Source of the DNA: Nocardioides plantarum
GTDB taxonomy: Bacteria; Actinomycetota; Actinomycetes; Propionibacteriales; Nocardioidaceae
NCBI RefSeq assembly: GCF_006346395.1
Contig: NZ_VDMS01000001.1
Location: forward strand, 1,364,001-1,428,000
Direction: 5' to 3'
DNA length: 64,000 nt
The first letter of the stretch is position 1; each line of letters opens with the position of its first letter. A program made the translations under genes and the position numbers. Below the pieces are notes generated by a model. The model was not told the origin of the DNA. It saw only the letters and a program-made list of their open reading frames with translations, and made no database searches. Shown piece after piece: positions 1 through 7,890 of the stretch.

Positions 1-2
1 TC

Positions 3-512
3 GCCGGCCAGGACGATGTCGGGCTGTTCGTCGCGACGCTGGTCAACAAGGACCTCCAGAACCCGATCTCTCTCGAGGGCATCGAGGAGAGCGACCGGGT
101 CCAGCCCGAGGGCACCGAGAAGCCCCTCGAGATCGCCCCCAACGGCCGGGTCAGCCTGTTCCAGACCGGCGGCCTGGCCATCGATGGCACCTTCAAGGCC
201 GGCCAGTTCGTGCCCGTGACGCTGACCTTCTCCAACGGCCAGGCCACCACCGTCAACGTGTCGGTCGTGCCCCCGTGCCACCAGTACTCCCTCGACAAGC
301 TGACCGAGCTGACGCTCCCGACCGGCACCCCCACCCTCGACCCCGGCACCGGGACCGAGAGCGCGGAGCCGTCGGAGGACACGAGCTCGGAGTCGACCGA
401 GGAGCCGTCCGAGGGGGCGTCCGAGGGCGCCGAGGAGGACACCGACGCCTACTCGTGCACGGCGCTCCCGGCTGTCGAGCACGGCGGCGGCGAGGGAGAG
501 GGCACCGAATGA
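3..512 (+). CDS. Putative exported lipoprotein, C-terminal part (LpqE/PCuAC-like)
   Basis: The gene begins before the window; about 169 codons are visible. The first ~95 residues look like a beta-rich extracytoplasmic domain with alternating hydrophobic residues and a VPPCHQY segment. A low-complexity tail rich in Ser, Glu, Thr and Pro follows, with a late Cys (YSCTALP). This composition is typical of secreted or lipid-anchored actinobacterial proteins. The layout resembles LpqE-like proteins with a PCu(A)C-type domain, but no copper-binding Met/His motif can be confirmed and the N-terminal signal is outside the window. The stop overlaps the next start as ATGA, so it is probably co-transcribed with gpmA. 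Confidence 0.55.
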   Translation, partial: AGQDDVGLFVATLVNKDLQNPISLEGIEESDRVQPEGTEKPLEIAPNGRVSLFQTGGLAIDGTFKAGQFVPVTLTFSNGQATTVNVSVVPPCHQYSLDKLTELTLPTGTPTLDPGTGTESAEPSEDTSSESTEEPSEGASEGAEEDTDAYSCTALPAVEHGGGEGEGTE

Positions 513-1249
513 GCACCCTGGTCCTGCTCCGCCACGGCGAGAGCGAGTGGAACGCCAAGAACCTGTTCACCGGCTGGGTCGACGTCGACCTGACCGAGGC
601 CGGCCGCGAGCAGGCCGTCGCCGGCGGCCGGCTGCTCGCCGAGGCCGGGCTGCTGCCCGACGTCCTCCACACCTCGCTGCAGCGCCGTGCGATCACGACC
701 GCCCACCTCGCCCTCGACGCCTGCGACCGGCACTGGATCCCCGTACGCCGCTCCTGGCGCCTCAACGAGCGCCACTACGGCGCCCTGCAGGGCAAGGACA
801 AGAAGCAGGTCCGCGACGAGTTCGGCGAGGAGCAGTTCATGCTCTGGCGCCGTTCCTTCGACGTGCCTCCCCCGCCGCTGGCCGACGACGACCGCTACAG
901 CCCGGTCCGTCTCCCGCAATACTCCGGCTTGGGCGACGACCTCCCCCGCAGCGAGTGCCTCAAGGACGTCATCGGCCGTCTGCTCCCCTACTGGGAGTCC
1001 GACGTCGCCGCCGACCTGCGCGCGGGCGGCATCGTCCTCGTCGCGGCCCACGGCAACAGCCTGCGCGCGATCGTCAAGCACCTCGACGGCATCAGCGACG
1101 ACGACATCGCCGGCCTCAACATCCCCACCGGGCAGCCGCTGGTCTACGACCTCGACGACGACCTCGCCCCGGTCACCCCCGGCGGTCGCTACCTCGACCC
1201 GGTCGCCGCCGCGGCTGCGGCCGAGGCCGTGGCCAAGCAGGGTCACTGA
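509..1249 (+). CDS. gpmA: 2,3-bisphosphoglycerate-dependent phosphoglycerate mutase
   Basis: This 246-residue protein interconverts 3- and 2-phosphoglycerate in glycolysis and gluconeogenesis. The phosphohistidine motif LLRHGES is at residues 6-12, followed by [16 protein letters not shown]. The family signature RRAITTA, the [10 protein letters not shown] block and a second catalytic His in [10 protein letters not shown] are all present. The length is normal for cofactor-dependent GpmA. The ATG overlaps the upstream stop (ATGA), so translation is probably coupled. Gpm, PhoU and SenX3/RegX3 are also neighbours in mycobacteria. Confidence 0.96.
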   Translation: MSTLVLLRHGESEWNAKNLFTGWVDVDLTEAGREQAVAGGRLLAEAGLLPDVLHTSLQRRAITTAHLALDACDRHWIPVRRSWRLNERHYGALQGKDKKQVRDEFGEEQFMLWRRSFDVPPPPLADDDRYSPVRLPQYSGLGDDLPRSECLKDVIGRLLPYWESDVAADLRAGGIVLVAAHGNSLRAIVKHLDGISDDDIAGLNIPTGQPLVYDLDDDLAPVTPGGRYLDPVAAAAAAEAVAKQGH

Positions 1250-1284
1250 CCCAGGCTGGCGGGTGGGTCGTCCGTCCGCTCGCT

Positions 1285-1409
1285 GACTCGTGCAATCGAA
1301 CGAGTTGGTGGGTGATCGGGTTGCTCGCGGCGCCTAACTCGCGCAATTGAACGAGTCAGTGGCCTGATCGAGCCCCCAGCGGCACCCGACCCGTTCAATT
1401 GCACGAGTC
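1285..1409. repeat. Three 22-bp palindromes downstream of the DUF559 gene
   Basis: Three copies of an imperfect 22-bp palindrome lie at 1285-1306, 1336-1357 and 1388-1409. The shared core is CGTTCAATTGAACG with variants, flanked by ACTC and GAGT. Three more copies lie on the other side of the neighbouring gene (2465-2574). The rest of this 180-base gap shows no gene. Confidence 0.85.
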
Positions 1410-1427
1410 GTTGACCCACCGCCAGAG

Positions 1428-2429
1428 TCAGGCGGCGAAGAAGTCCCGCCAGCGGTCGTCGATCTCGGGTACGTCGGACGCACCGCGCAGGACCAGCTGT
1501 CGGCGGATCCGGTGCAACGTCTTCTCCGGTGTCCGGTAGACGCCTCGGGCCGTGACCACGATGATCCGGTAGCCCTCGTCGTCGAACTCCTCGCGACGCT
1601 CGATGTCGTTCTCCCGGTTCTGGGGTTGAGCGTGATGCAGGCCGTCGTACTCGATGATCAGCTTGAGCGACGGGTAGCAGAGGTCGAAGCGTCGTCGCCA
1701 GGTGCCGTCGTCGTGGTGGATCCTGAAGTTCACGACCGGCTTGGGAAGGCCGGCCAGCACGATCAGCATGCGCAGGCGGGTCTCCATCGGGGAGTCGACT
1801 CCCTCACGCACGAACGACGCGGCGTTCAGGGCGAGCTTGGCGTAGTAGTCCGTGCTGCCCGCGCACGCTCGGACGAGCGCGGACGGACCGATGCCGTACT
1901 GCTTCACGAGAGCGTCGCCCAGCACGACCATGTCGACGAGGCCGAGCAGCCCGGCGCAGTCGATGAACGTCTCGATCGGGTCCGTGGTCCGGATGCCGTT
2001 GCGCTCGATCACGCGCTGGATCCGGTCGGTGACGTGCGGCTTGATCTGGGCTCGGAACCGACGGTCCTTCGCCTTCGTGACGGTGACGTGGACGAACGGC
2101 GGATCGGGCACCGGCAGACCGAGGACGATCGCTGCGGAGACGAAGCTCGCGTACGCCGAGGCCGGATGGATGAGCAGTGCCGCGCGGATGAGGGTGAACC
2201 TGTCGATCGCGACCTTGCGGACCCAGACCCACGGCATGACGCGGGTGTACTCCGGCTCGTGCAGCGTCCCGGGATTGAGCCCGGAGGCCCGGAAGCCTGC
2301 TCGGGTGAAGGGCCGGTCGACGTCGACCGGCTCCACGTCGTCGTCCGGGGAGCCGGGGCTGCTCCTGATGTCGTCGCTCATGGCAAGCCAGGCTGCCCCG
2401 AAACGCCGGGCCGCGCTCTCGTCATCCAC
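1428..2429 (-). CDS. DUF559-type protein with PD-(D/E)XK nuclease-like C-terminus
   Basis: This 333-residue protein has an N-terminal helical region of unknown role. Its C-terminal ~90 residues match the DUF559/Vsr-like endonuclease fold: RRRFDLCYPSLKLIIEYDGLHH supplies Asp249, Glu260 and Asp262 in the D...ExD arrangement, followed by RREEFDDEGYRIIVVTA and a final basic helix. Proteins of this type are common in Nocardioides-like genomes, often in several copies, with no established function. The middle part (SAYASFVSAAIVLGLP) recalls AbiEi-type regulators. It stands alone and is bracketed by three palindromes on each side. The start at 2429 is the first long-frame ATG; no clear ribosome site is seen. 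Confidence 0.8.
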   Translation of the reverse strand: MDDESAARRFGAAWLAMSDDIRSSPGSPDDDVEPVDVDRPFTRAGFRASGLNPGTLHEPEYTRVMPWVWVRKVAIDRFTLIRAALLIHPASAYASFVSAAIVLGLPVPDPPFVHVTVTKAKDRRFRAQIKPHVTDRIQRVIERNGIRTTDPIETFIDCAGLLGLVDMVVLGDALVKQYGIGPSALVRACAGSTDYYAKLALNAASFVREGVDSPMETRLRMLIVLAGLPKPVVNFRIHHDDGTWRRRFDLCYPSLKLIIEYDGLHHAQPQNRENDIERREEFDDEGYRIIVVTARGVYRTPEKTLHRIRRQLVLRGASDVPEIDDRWRDFFAA

Positions 2430-2464
2430 AGGCCCCCGCGGTGGGTCCTGTGGGTCCCGTCGAC

Positions 2465-2574
2465 AACCCGTTCAATTGAACGAGTTAGTGGCCCCGATCA
2501 GCCGATCCGACGGCCCGACCCGTTCGATCGAACGAGTTGGTCACGCCCAGCCAACTCGTTCGATTGCGCGAGTT
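2465..2574. repeat. Three 22-bp palindromes upstream of the DUF559 gene
   Basis: Copies lie at 2465-2486, 2517-2538 and 2553-2574. The first is almost perfectly self-complementary around TTCAATTGAA; the others have TTCGATCGAA and TTCGATTGCG cores. They are the same family as the three copies at 1285-1409. Confidence 0.85.
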
Positions 2575-2624
2575 CGCCCGCCTCAACCCCCCGCAGTCGG
2601 TCAGGGGGTCAGTCGGTCAGTGGG

Positions 2625-3284
2625 TCAGTGGCTGGAGACGGCGTGCGGGCTCTCGCCCGTGACGACGAAGACGACCCGGTTGGCGACCGAGACCGCGTGG
2701 TCGGCGATGCGCTCGTAGTAGCGGCCGAGCAGGGCGATGTCGACGGCGGCCTCGACGCCGTGGCCCCAGTCGTCGGAGAGCAGCTCGGCGAAGCTGGTCC
2801 GGCGCAGCTGGTCCATCTCCTCGTCGTCGCGGCCCAGGACGATGGCGGCCTCGACGTCGCGGTCGGTGATGATCTGGGCGACGCGGCGGACCATGTCCTC
2901 GGCGACGGCGGCCATCCGCTCGATGGTGGGGCGCGCGTCCTCGGGCACGGCGATCTCGGGCACGCGCAGTCGCGCGATCTTCGCGACGTGGACCGACAGG
3001 TCGCCCATCCGCTCCAGCTCGCTGACCATCCGCAGGGCCGCGACCACGGTGCGCAGGTCGCCGGCGACGGGCTGCTGCAGCGACAGGATGTCGAAGGCGG
3101 CGTCCTCGACCCGCTCGCGAGCCCGGTCGATGTCGACGTCGGCGCTGATCACCCGCTCTGCGGTGAGGACGTCGCCGGTCATCAGGGCCAGCGTGGCCTG
3201 GGCCACGGCGGACTCGACCTGGCGGCAGATGGCGGCGAGGTCGTCGAAGACGGCCTGGAGCTGTTCGAGGAACTGATCGCGCAT
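2625..3284 (-). CDS. phoU: Phosphate-signalling regulator PhoU
   Basis: This 219-residue all-helical protein is typical of PhoU, which links the Pst phosphate transporter to the sensor kinase and keeps the Pho regulon off when phosphate is plentiful. Two PhoU repeats are visible; each holds an acidic metal-binding cluster (ERVEDAAFD near residue 50 and ERIADHAV near 200), with the LERMGDLSVHVAKIA block between. The frame is open further upstream, but the ATG at 3284 is preferred: it is preceded by TACCCT seven bases upstream and gives the usual MRDQF start. The gene is divergent from senX3-regX3 and has a PHO-box-like repeat in its promoter. Confidence 0.95.
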   Translation of the reverse strand: MRDQFLEQLQAVFDDLAAICRQVESAVAQATLALMTGDVLTAERVISADVDIDRARERVEDAAFDILSLQQPVAGDLRTVVAALRMVSELERMGDLSVHVAKIARLRVPEIAVPEDARPTIERMAAVAEDMVRRVAQIITDRDVEAAIVLGRDDEEMDQLRRTSFAELLSDDWGHGVEAAVDIALLGRYYERIADHAVSVANRVVFVVTGESPHAVSSH

Positions 3285-3324
3285 GGGTCCGAGGGTAGGC
3301 GGACGCCGGGCCCGGCCGTGCGCG

Positions 3325-3346
3325 GTGTGGTGAACGGGGGATGAAC
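3325..3346 (-). promoter_or_regulatory. PHO-box-like direct repeat in phoU/senX3 intergenic region
   Basis: On the minus strand two 11-base units lie head to tail: GTTCATCCCCC (3346-3336) and GTTCACCACAC (3335-3325). The spacing and GTTCAYC core match the 11-nt direct-repeat units known for PhoP/RegX3-type response regulators in actinobacteria. The position, between phoU and senX3-regX3, fits phosphate-dependent autoregulation. Confidence 0.7.
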
Positions 3347-3405
3347 AGCCGGAAGTCACACGCGCGTGGAGAAGATCACAGGGCCGATCGCCGTACGATC
3401 ACAGC

Positions 3406-4587
3406 GTGGATCCGACGACGCAGGCGTTCCTCGCCGCGGTGATCGGGGCCGTCGTGGCCGGCGGCGCCGTGCTGGCGTGGCACATCAGCGACGGCCAGCA
3501 GCACCACCGGCAGCCGACCGACGAGCCCGCGGTGCCGGCCGCGGTCGCCGCGGTCCTCTCGGTGCTGCGCAGCAGCGCCGTCATCGTCGACGACTCCGAC
3601 GTCGTGCTCAAGGCCTCCGCGCCGGCGTACGCCATGGGGTTGGTCCGGGGCACCTCGCTGGTGACGCGCGAGCTGGCCACGCTGGTCAGCGAGGTACGCC
3701 GTGACGGCCAGATCCGCGAGACCGAGCTGGTGATGCCGCGCGAGCAGGCGCCAGCGCGGCACGTCACGGTCCGGGTCGCGCCGCTCGGCTCGCGCCTCGT
3801 GCTCGCCCTCGTCGAGGACCGCACCCGCGAGCGCCGCGTCGAGTCCGTACGACGTGACTTCGTCGCCAACGTCAGCCACGAGCTCAAGACGCCGGTGGGC
3901 GCGATCCGGCTGCTGGCCGAGGCGGTCCACGAGGCAGCCGACGACCCCGAGGCCGTCCACCGGTTCTCCGACCGGATGCTGCTCGAGAGCGACCGGCTGA
4001 CCGTGCTGGTCCAGCAGGTCATCGAGCTCTCGCGGCTGCAGGGCGACGAGCCGCTCGACACGCCGTTGCCGATGTCGCTCGACGAGGTCATCGGCCTGGC
4101 CGTCGACACCAGCGCGATCGATGCGGCCGCCAAGGGGATCTCGGTGGTGACCGGGGGCGAGCGTGGCCTGAAGGTCCTCGGCAACGAGGAGCAGGTCACC
4201 ACCGCGGTTGCCAACCTCGTCGCCAACGCCGTGCACTACTCCGACCCCGACTCCACGGTCCTGGTCACCAGCCGCGTCGAGGACGACTACGTCGCCGTCA
4301 GCGTCGTCGACCAGGGCATCGGCATCCCCCGCGTCGAGATCGACCGCATCTTCGAGCGCTTCTACCGCGTCGACCCCGCCCGGCACCGCTCCACCGGCGG
4401 CACCGGCCTCGGGCTCTCGATCGTCAAGCACGTCGCCGCGACCCACGGGGGCGAGGTGAAGGTGTGGTCCGAGGAGGGCCAGGGCTCGACGTTCACCCTC
4501 ACCCTCCCCCGCGCGGAGGCCTCGGCCCATGCCGACTCAGGCGAGACGCAGTCGGCGTCCGCCCCCACACCGAAGGACCTGACATGA
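3406..4587 (+). CDS. senX3: Phosphate-responsive sensor histidine kinase SenX3
   Basis: This is a 393-residue membrane sensor kinase. One N-terminal transmembrane helix (about residues 6-26) precedes a PAS-like region. The HisKA phospho-acceptor motif FVANVSHELKTPV places the active His at residue 158. A HATPase domain follows with N-box (NLVANAVHYS), G1 box (VDQGIGIP), F-box (FERFYRVD) and G2 (GTGLGLSIVKH). The GTG start is preceded by TACGAT six bases upstream, suggesting a leaderless transcript. The stop overlaps regX3 as ATGA. SenX3 phosphorylates RegX3 when phosphate is scarce, with PhoU acting as the negative partner. Confidence 0.95.
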   Translation: MDPTTQAFLAAVIGAVVAGGAVLAWHISDGQQHHRQPTDEPAVPAAVAAVLSVLRSSAVIVDDSDVVLKASAPAYAMGLVRGTSLVTRELATLVSEVRRDGQIRETELVMPREQAPARHVTVRVAPLGSRLVLALVEDRTRERRVESVRRDFVANVSHELKTPVGAIRLLAEAVHEAADDPEAVHRFSDRMLLESDRLTVLVQQVIELSRLQGDEPLDTPLPMSLDEVIGLAVDTSAIDAAAKGISVVTGGERGLKVLGNEEQVTTAVANLVANAVHYSDPDSTVLVTSRVEDDYVAVSVVDQGIGIPRVEIDRIFERFYRVDPARHRSTGGTGLGLSIVKHVAATHGGEVKVWSEEGQGSTFTLTLPRAEASAHADSGETQSASAPTPKDLT

Positions 4588-5261
4588 CCCGCGTACTCGT
4601 GGTCGAGGACGAAGAGAGCTACAGCGAGGCACTCGCCTACATGCTGCGCAAGGAGGGCTTCGAGGTCGCGATCGCGGCCGACGGCAACACGGCCCTGACC
4701 GAGTTCGACCGCAACGGCGCCGACATCGTGCTGCTCGACCTGATGCTCCCCGGCATCCCCGGCACCGAGGTCTGCCGCACCATCCGCCAGACCTCCAACG
4801 TCCCCGTGATCATGGTCAGCGCCAAGGACGACGAGGTCGACAAGGTCGTCGGGCTCGAGCTGGGCGCCGACGACTACGTCACCAAGCCCTACTCCCCGCG
4901 CGAGCTCGTCGCCCGGATCCGCGCGGTGCTGCGCCGCGGCCAGGACCCCGACCTCCTCCCCGACACCCTCGAGGCCGGCCCGGTACGCATGGACGTCGAG
5001 CGTCACGTCGTCACCGTCGACGGCCACGAGCAGCGCCTGCCGCTCAAGGAGTTCGAGCTGCTCGAGATGTTCCTGCGCAACCCCGGCCGGGTCCTGACCC
5101 GCGGCCAGCTCATCGACCGGGTCTGGGGCTCCGACTACGTCGGCGACACCAAGACCCTCGACGTCCACGTCAAGCGGCTGCGCGCCAAGCTCGAGCCCGA
5201 CCCGGGCGAGCCCAAGTACCTCGTCACCGTCCGCGGCCTGGGCTACAAGCTCGACCTCTGA
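4584..5261 (+). CDS. regX3: Phosphate response regulator RegX3 (OmpR/PhoB type)
   Basis: This 225-residue response regulator has a receiver domain with acidic pocket EDE (8-10), phospho-acceptor Asp52 in LLDLMLPG and the conserved Lys in TKPYSPREL. The C-terminal winged-helix domain shows the OmpR-type pattern (LKEFELLEMFLRNPGRVLTR, YVGDTKTLDVHVKRLRAKLE, VRGLGYKL). The start overlaps the senX3 stop by four bases. It would bind PHO-box repeats such as the one at 3325-3346. Confidence 0.96.
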   Translation: MTRVLVVEDEESYSEALAYMLRKEGFEVAIAADGNTALTEFDRNGADIVLLDLMLPGIPGTEVCRTIRQTSNVPVIMVSAKDDEVDKVVGLELGADDYVTKPYSPRELVARIRAVLRRGQDPDLLPDTLEAGPVRMDVERHVVTVDGHEQRLPLKEFELLEMFLRNPGRVLTRGQLIDRVWGSDYVGDTKTLDVHVKRLRAKLEPDPGEPKYLVTVRGLGYKLDL

Positions 5262-5269
5262 CCCTCCCC

Positions 5270-5305
5270 ACGCTGACCCGTCGCCCATGGGCGACGGGTC
5301 AGCGT
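5270..5305. terminator. Perfect 36-bp palindrome, terminator after regX3
   Basis: A perfectly self-complementary 36-base element is centred on CCCATGGG (5287/5288) and followed by GATTTTCG. It lies just after the regX3 stop and can act in both directions. Confidence 0.75.
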
Positions 5306-5317
5306 GATTTTCGCGGT

Positions 5318-5343
5318 GACCCGTCCTCCATGGGCGACGGGTC
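5318..5343. terminator. Second, imperfect copy of the same hairpin
   Basis: A near-copy of the preceding palindrome (GACCCGTC...GACGGGTC with CTCCATGGGC in the middle) sits just before the stop of the convergent minus-strand gene, so the two copies would terminate the two converging transcripts. Confidence 0.65.
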
Positions 5344-5347
5344 AGCG

Positions 5348-5917
5348 TCAGGTACGGCGGCCGAGACGGGCGGCGACCCGCTCCAGGGCGGACGCGCCGG
5401 GGGCGGCCTCGACGGGCGTGCCGAGGGCGGTGCTGTCGGGGCGGGAGACCGCGAGCCCCGCGCGCAGGCGGTCGGCGGCCTCGACCAGCGGCAGGAGGTC
5501 CGCCTCGGCGCCCAGGTCGGGGGCGACGCCGAGGGCCTGCCCGAGGTCCCAGCCGTGCACGACCGCCTCGAGCACCCGGATCTCGGCGACGACCGCCGGT
5601 GCCACCGGGCCCAGCGGCGAGGGCACGGGCACGTCGGGCGGGGCGGCGGCCAGGGCCGCGCGCAGGCCGGCGGCAGCGGCGGCGTACGCCTCGGGGAGGG
5701 CGGCGGTGTCGAGGCGGCGGACCTCCGCGTCGATCGCCGCCAGGTCGTACGCCGTCCCGCCCAGCGCGGTGGTGAACGCGCGCTCGGCCGTGACCAGGTG
5801 GCGGGCCAGGTCGGCGACCGACCACCCCTCGCACGGAGTCGGAGCCGACCACCGGCCCGCGTCGACCCCGCCCAGCAGCCTCACCACACCGGCCTGTGCC
5901 CGCTCGAGAACCTCCAT
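5348..5917 (-). CDS. TIGR03086/DinB-like metal-binding protein
   Basis: This 189-residue protein has the mycothiol-dependent maleylpyruvate isomerase N-terminal fold (DinB-like four-helix bundle). Visible hallmarks are TPCEGWSVADLARHLVTAERAF in the first half and a second metal-ligand-like His in EAVVHGWDLGQALG. Proteins of this TIGR03086 group are frequent in mycothiol-producing actinobacteria, and mshA is encoded 2 kb away. The substrate is unknown. The ATG at 5917 is chosen because CACGAT lies six bases upstream; the longer frame adds only an unlikely Cys-rich tail. Confidence 0.8.
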   Translation of the reverse strand: MEVLERAQAGVVRLLGGVDAGRWSAPTPCEGWSVADLARHLVTAERAFTTALGGTAYDLAAIDAEVRRLDTAALPEAYAAAAAGLRAALAAAPPDVPVPSPLGPVAPAVVAEIRVLEAVVHGWDLGQALGVAPDLGAEADLLPLVEAADRLRAGLAVSRPDSTALGTPVEAAPGASALERVAARLGRRT

Positions 5918-5998
5918 GCCAGCATCGTGGCAGCAATCGCCGCAACGACGTCCGATATCCGCTGGGCCCGGTGTCATCGCCGTCCGTAGGGTTCAGTC

Positions 5999-6961
5999 GT
6001 GACACACACGCAGGACGCACCGTCCCCCGAGACCTCGGGCACCCCCAGCGCCACCACGCCCCGCACCGCCACGGTCCCGGCCTGGCTGCCGGTGGTCGCG
6101 GTGGCGGTGACGCTCGTGCTGTGGGCCTCGGCGTTCGTCGCGATCCGCCATCTGGGCGGCGACTTCTCTGCGGGACCCCTCTCCTTAGGCCGGCTTCTGG
6201 CCGGGTCGCTCGTCCTCGGCCTCGTGGTCGCCGCCGGCCGTCGTCTCCCCCGCCCGACCGGCCGGCAGTGGGTCACCCTGGTGACGATCGGCGTGCTGTG
6301 GTTCGGCGTCTACAACGTCGCGCTCAACGAGGGCGAGCAGCGCGTCGACGCCGGCACGGCCGCGATGCTCATCCAGGTCTCGCCGGTGCTGATCGCGGTG
6401 CTGGCGGCGATCTTCCTGTCCGAGCGGTTCACGACCCAGCTGGCCGCCGGCCTCGCGCTGGCGTTCGCCGGGGTCGCGGTGATCGGGTTCGCGGGCTCGC
6501 CCGACGGCGATCGCGACCTGGTCGGGATCGGGCTGTGCCTGGTCTCGGCGATCGTCTACTCCGTCAGCCTGGTCCTGCAGAAGCCGCTCGTCGCCCGGCT
6601 CTCGGCCCTCCACGTCACCTGGCTGGCCTGCACCATCGGCGCCGTCGCGTGCCTGCCGTACGCCGGAAGCCTGGTCTCCGAGCTCGGCGACGCCCCCGCC
6701 TCGTCGATCTGGTGGCTGGCCTACCTGGGGGTCTTCCCGACCGCGATCGCCTTCACCACCTACGCGTTCGCCCTGCAGCACATGACGGCCTCGAGCCTGG
6801 GCGTGACGACCTACATCGTGCCGGTGCTCGCGATCGTGATGAGCTTCGTCTTCCTCGACGAGGTGCCGCCGGGCCCGGCCTACCTCGGCGGTGCGCTCGC
6901 GCTCGTCGGCGTCGCGGTCGCCCGGCGTACGGCGCGGACGCGCCCCACACCCCCGACGTAG
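5999..6961 (+). CDS. DMT-superfamily (EamA) membrane transporter
   Basis: A 320-residue inner-membrane protein with about ten hydrophobic segments arranged as two EamA repeats (residues ~20-155 and ~165-310). Each repeat carries the family pattern of small residues and a terminal loop (SERFTTQLAAGLALAFAGVAVI, FLDEVPPGPAYLGGALALVGVAV). Such proteins export metabolites or amino acids; the substrate cannot be told from sequence. The GTG start follows TAGGGT by six bases, consistent with a leaderless transcript. Confidence 0.9.
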   Translation: MTHTQDAPSPETSGTPSATTPRTATVPAWLPVVAVAVTLVLWASAFVAIRHLGGDFSAGPLSLGRLLAGSLVLGLVVAAGRRLPRPTGRQWVTLVTIGVLWFGVYNVALNEGEQRVDAGTAAMLIQVSPVLIAVLAAIFLSERFTTQLAAGLALAFAGVAVIGFAGSPDGDRDLVGIGLCLVSAIVYSVSLVLQKPLVARLSALHVTWLACTIGAVACLPYAGSLVSELGDAPASSIWWLAYLGVFPTAIAFTTYAFALQHMTASSLGVTTYIVPVLAIVMSFVFLDEVPPGPAYLGGALALVGVAVARRTARTRPTPPT

Positions 6962-6978
6962 GTGCCACACTCTCCCGC

Positions 6979-7329
6979 ATGAGCATCGTGGCGGGAGTCC
7001 TGATCGGCGTCGTGGCGGCCCTGCACGTGTTCTTCCTCGTGCTCGAGATGTTCCTGTGGACCAAGCCGCTGGGGCGGCGCGTCTTCAACAACGACGTCGA
7101 GTTCGCCCGCGCCACCGCGACGTTGGCCGCCAACCAGGGCCTCTACAACGGGTTCCTGGCCGCCGGCCTGGGCTGGGGCCTGGTCTCAGGCGAGCTCGAC
7201 ATCCGCCTGTTCTTCCTGGGCTGCGTCGTGGTCGCCGGCCTGTACGGCGCCGCGACCGTGTCGCCGCGGATCCTCTACGTCCAGGCCGTGCCGGCCGTGC
7301 TCGCCGGGGTCGCCGCGCTGCTGGTCTGA
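6979..7329 (+). CDS. DUF1304 family membrane protein
   Basis: A 116-residue protein with four membrane helices. The family pattern is clear: HVFFLVLEMFLWTKPLGRRVF with the acidic residue in the first helix, then ATLAANQGLYNGFLAAGL and a final hydrophobic helix (YVQAVPAVLAGVAALLV). The function of DUF1304 proteins is unknown. It follows the EamA gene by 17 bases and may be co-transcribed, although CACACT seven bases before the ATG could drive it separately. Confidence 0.88.
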   Translation: MSIVAGVLIGVVAALHVFFLVLEMFLWTKPLGRRVFNNDVEFARATATLAANQGLYNGFLAAGLGWGLVSGELDIRLFFLGCVVVAGLYGAATVSPRILYVQAVPAVLAGVAALLV

Positions 7330-7368
7330 GCCACGTCGTCCCGACGGGCTCGGCCACGGGCGGGTCGG

Positions 7369-7890
7369 TTAGGAGCTGCTGGGGTCCACGTCCTGCTCGA
7401 GCCATCCGCGGAACGCCTCGAGGTTGGCGGTCGACTCACCCCGCAGCTTGCGCCACTCCCACTCCTTGCGGATGGAGGAGGCGAAGCCGAGCTCGAGGAT
7501 CTGGTTGAACGACTCGTCGGCCATCGCGAGCACGGCGCCGAGGATCTGGTCGAGGTCGTCGGGGGTCACCACGGCCAGCGGCAGCCGGGCGTCGAGGTAG
7601 ATGTCGCCGAGCCGGTCGATCGCGAAGGAGACGGCGTAGGTGCGCAGGTTCTTCTGCAGCAGCCAGCGGTAGACCGCCTCGTGGTTCTCGTCGGGGGCGC
7701 GGCACACGAAGGCGTGCACGGCGAGGTGGTGCGTGCCGACGTCGAGGCGTACGGCGGTCTGCAGCTTCTTCTCCCCCGGCAGCGCGAACCCGAAGACACC
7801 GGCCTCGGGACCGCCCGGCTCCTCGGCCTCGAGGTCGTTGGCGGCGAGGTAGTCGCGGACGACGGCGATGACGGCGAGGTCAGCTGGCAT
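7369..7890 (-). CDS. YbjN domain protein
   Basis: A 173-residue soluble protein with the YbjN fold, related to type III secretion chaperones. Typical segments are [58 protein letters not shown] and a C-terminal helix ([10 protein letters not shown]). The ATG overlaps the mshA stop by 11 bases, so the two are translated from one message. YbjN-type genes sit directly after mshA in many actinobacteria; their role there is not established. Confidence 0.85.
   Translation of the reverse strand: MPADLAVIAVVRDYLAANDLEAEEPGGPEAGVFGFALPGEKKLQTAVRLDVGTHHLAVHAFVCRAPDENHEAVYRWLLQKNLRTYAVSFAIDRLGDIYLDARLPLAVVTPDDLDQILGAVLAMADESFNQILELGFASSIRKEWEWRKLRGESTANLEAFRGWLEQDVDPSSS

Noticed and set aside
1428..2429. 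Vsr mismatch endonuclease
   Set aside because: Has the nuclease-like D...ExD core but a long unrelated N-terminus and no cytosine methylase beside it.
1512..3344. 610-codon plus-strand open frame
   Set aside because: Antisense to the DUF559 gene and phoU; repeats of low-complexity Val/Asp/Gly with no domain. It arises from high GC.
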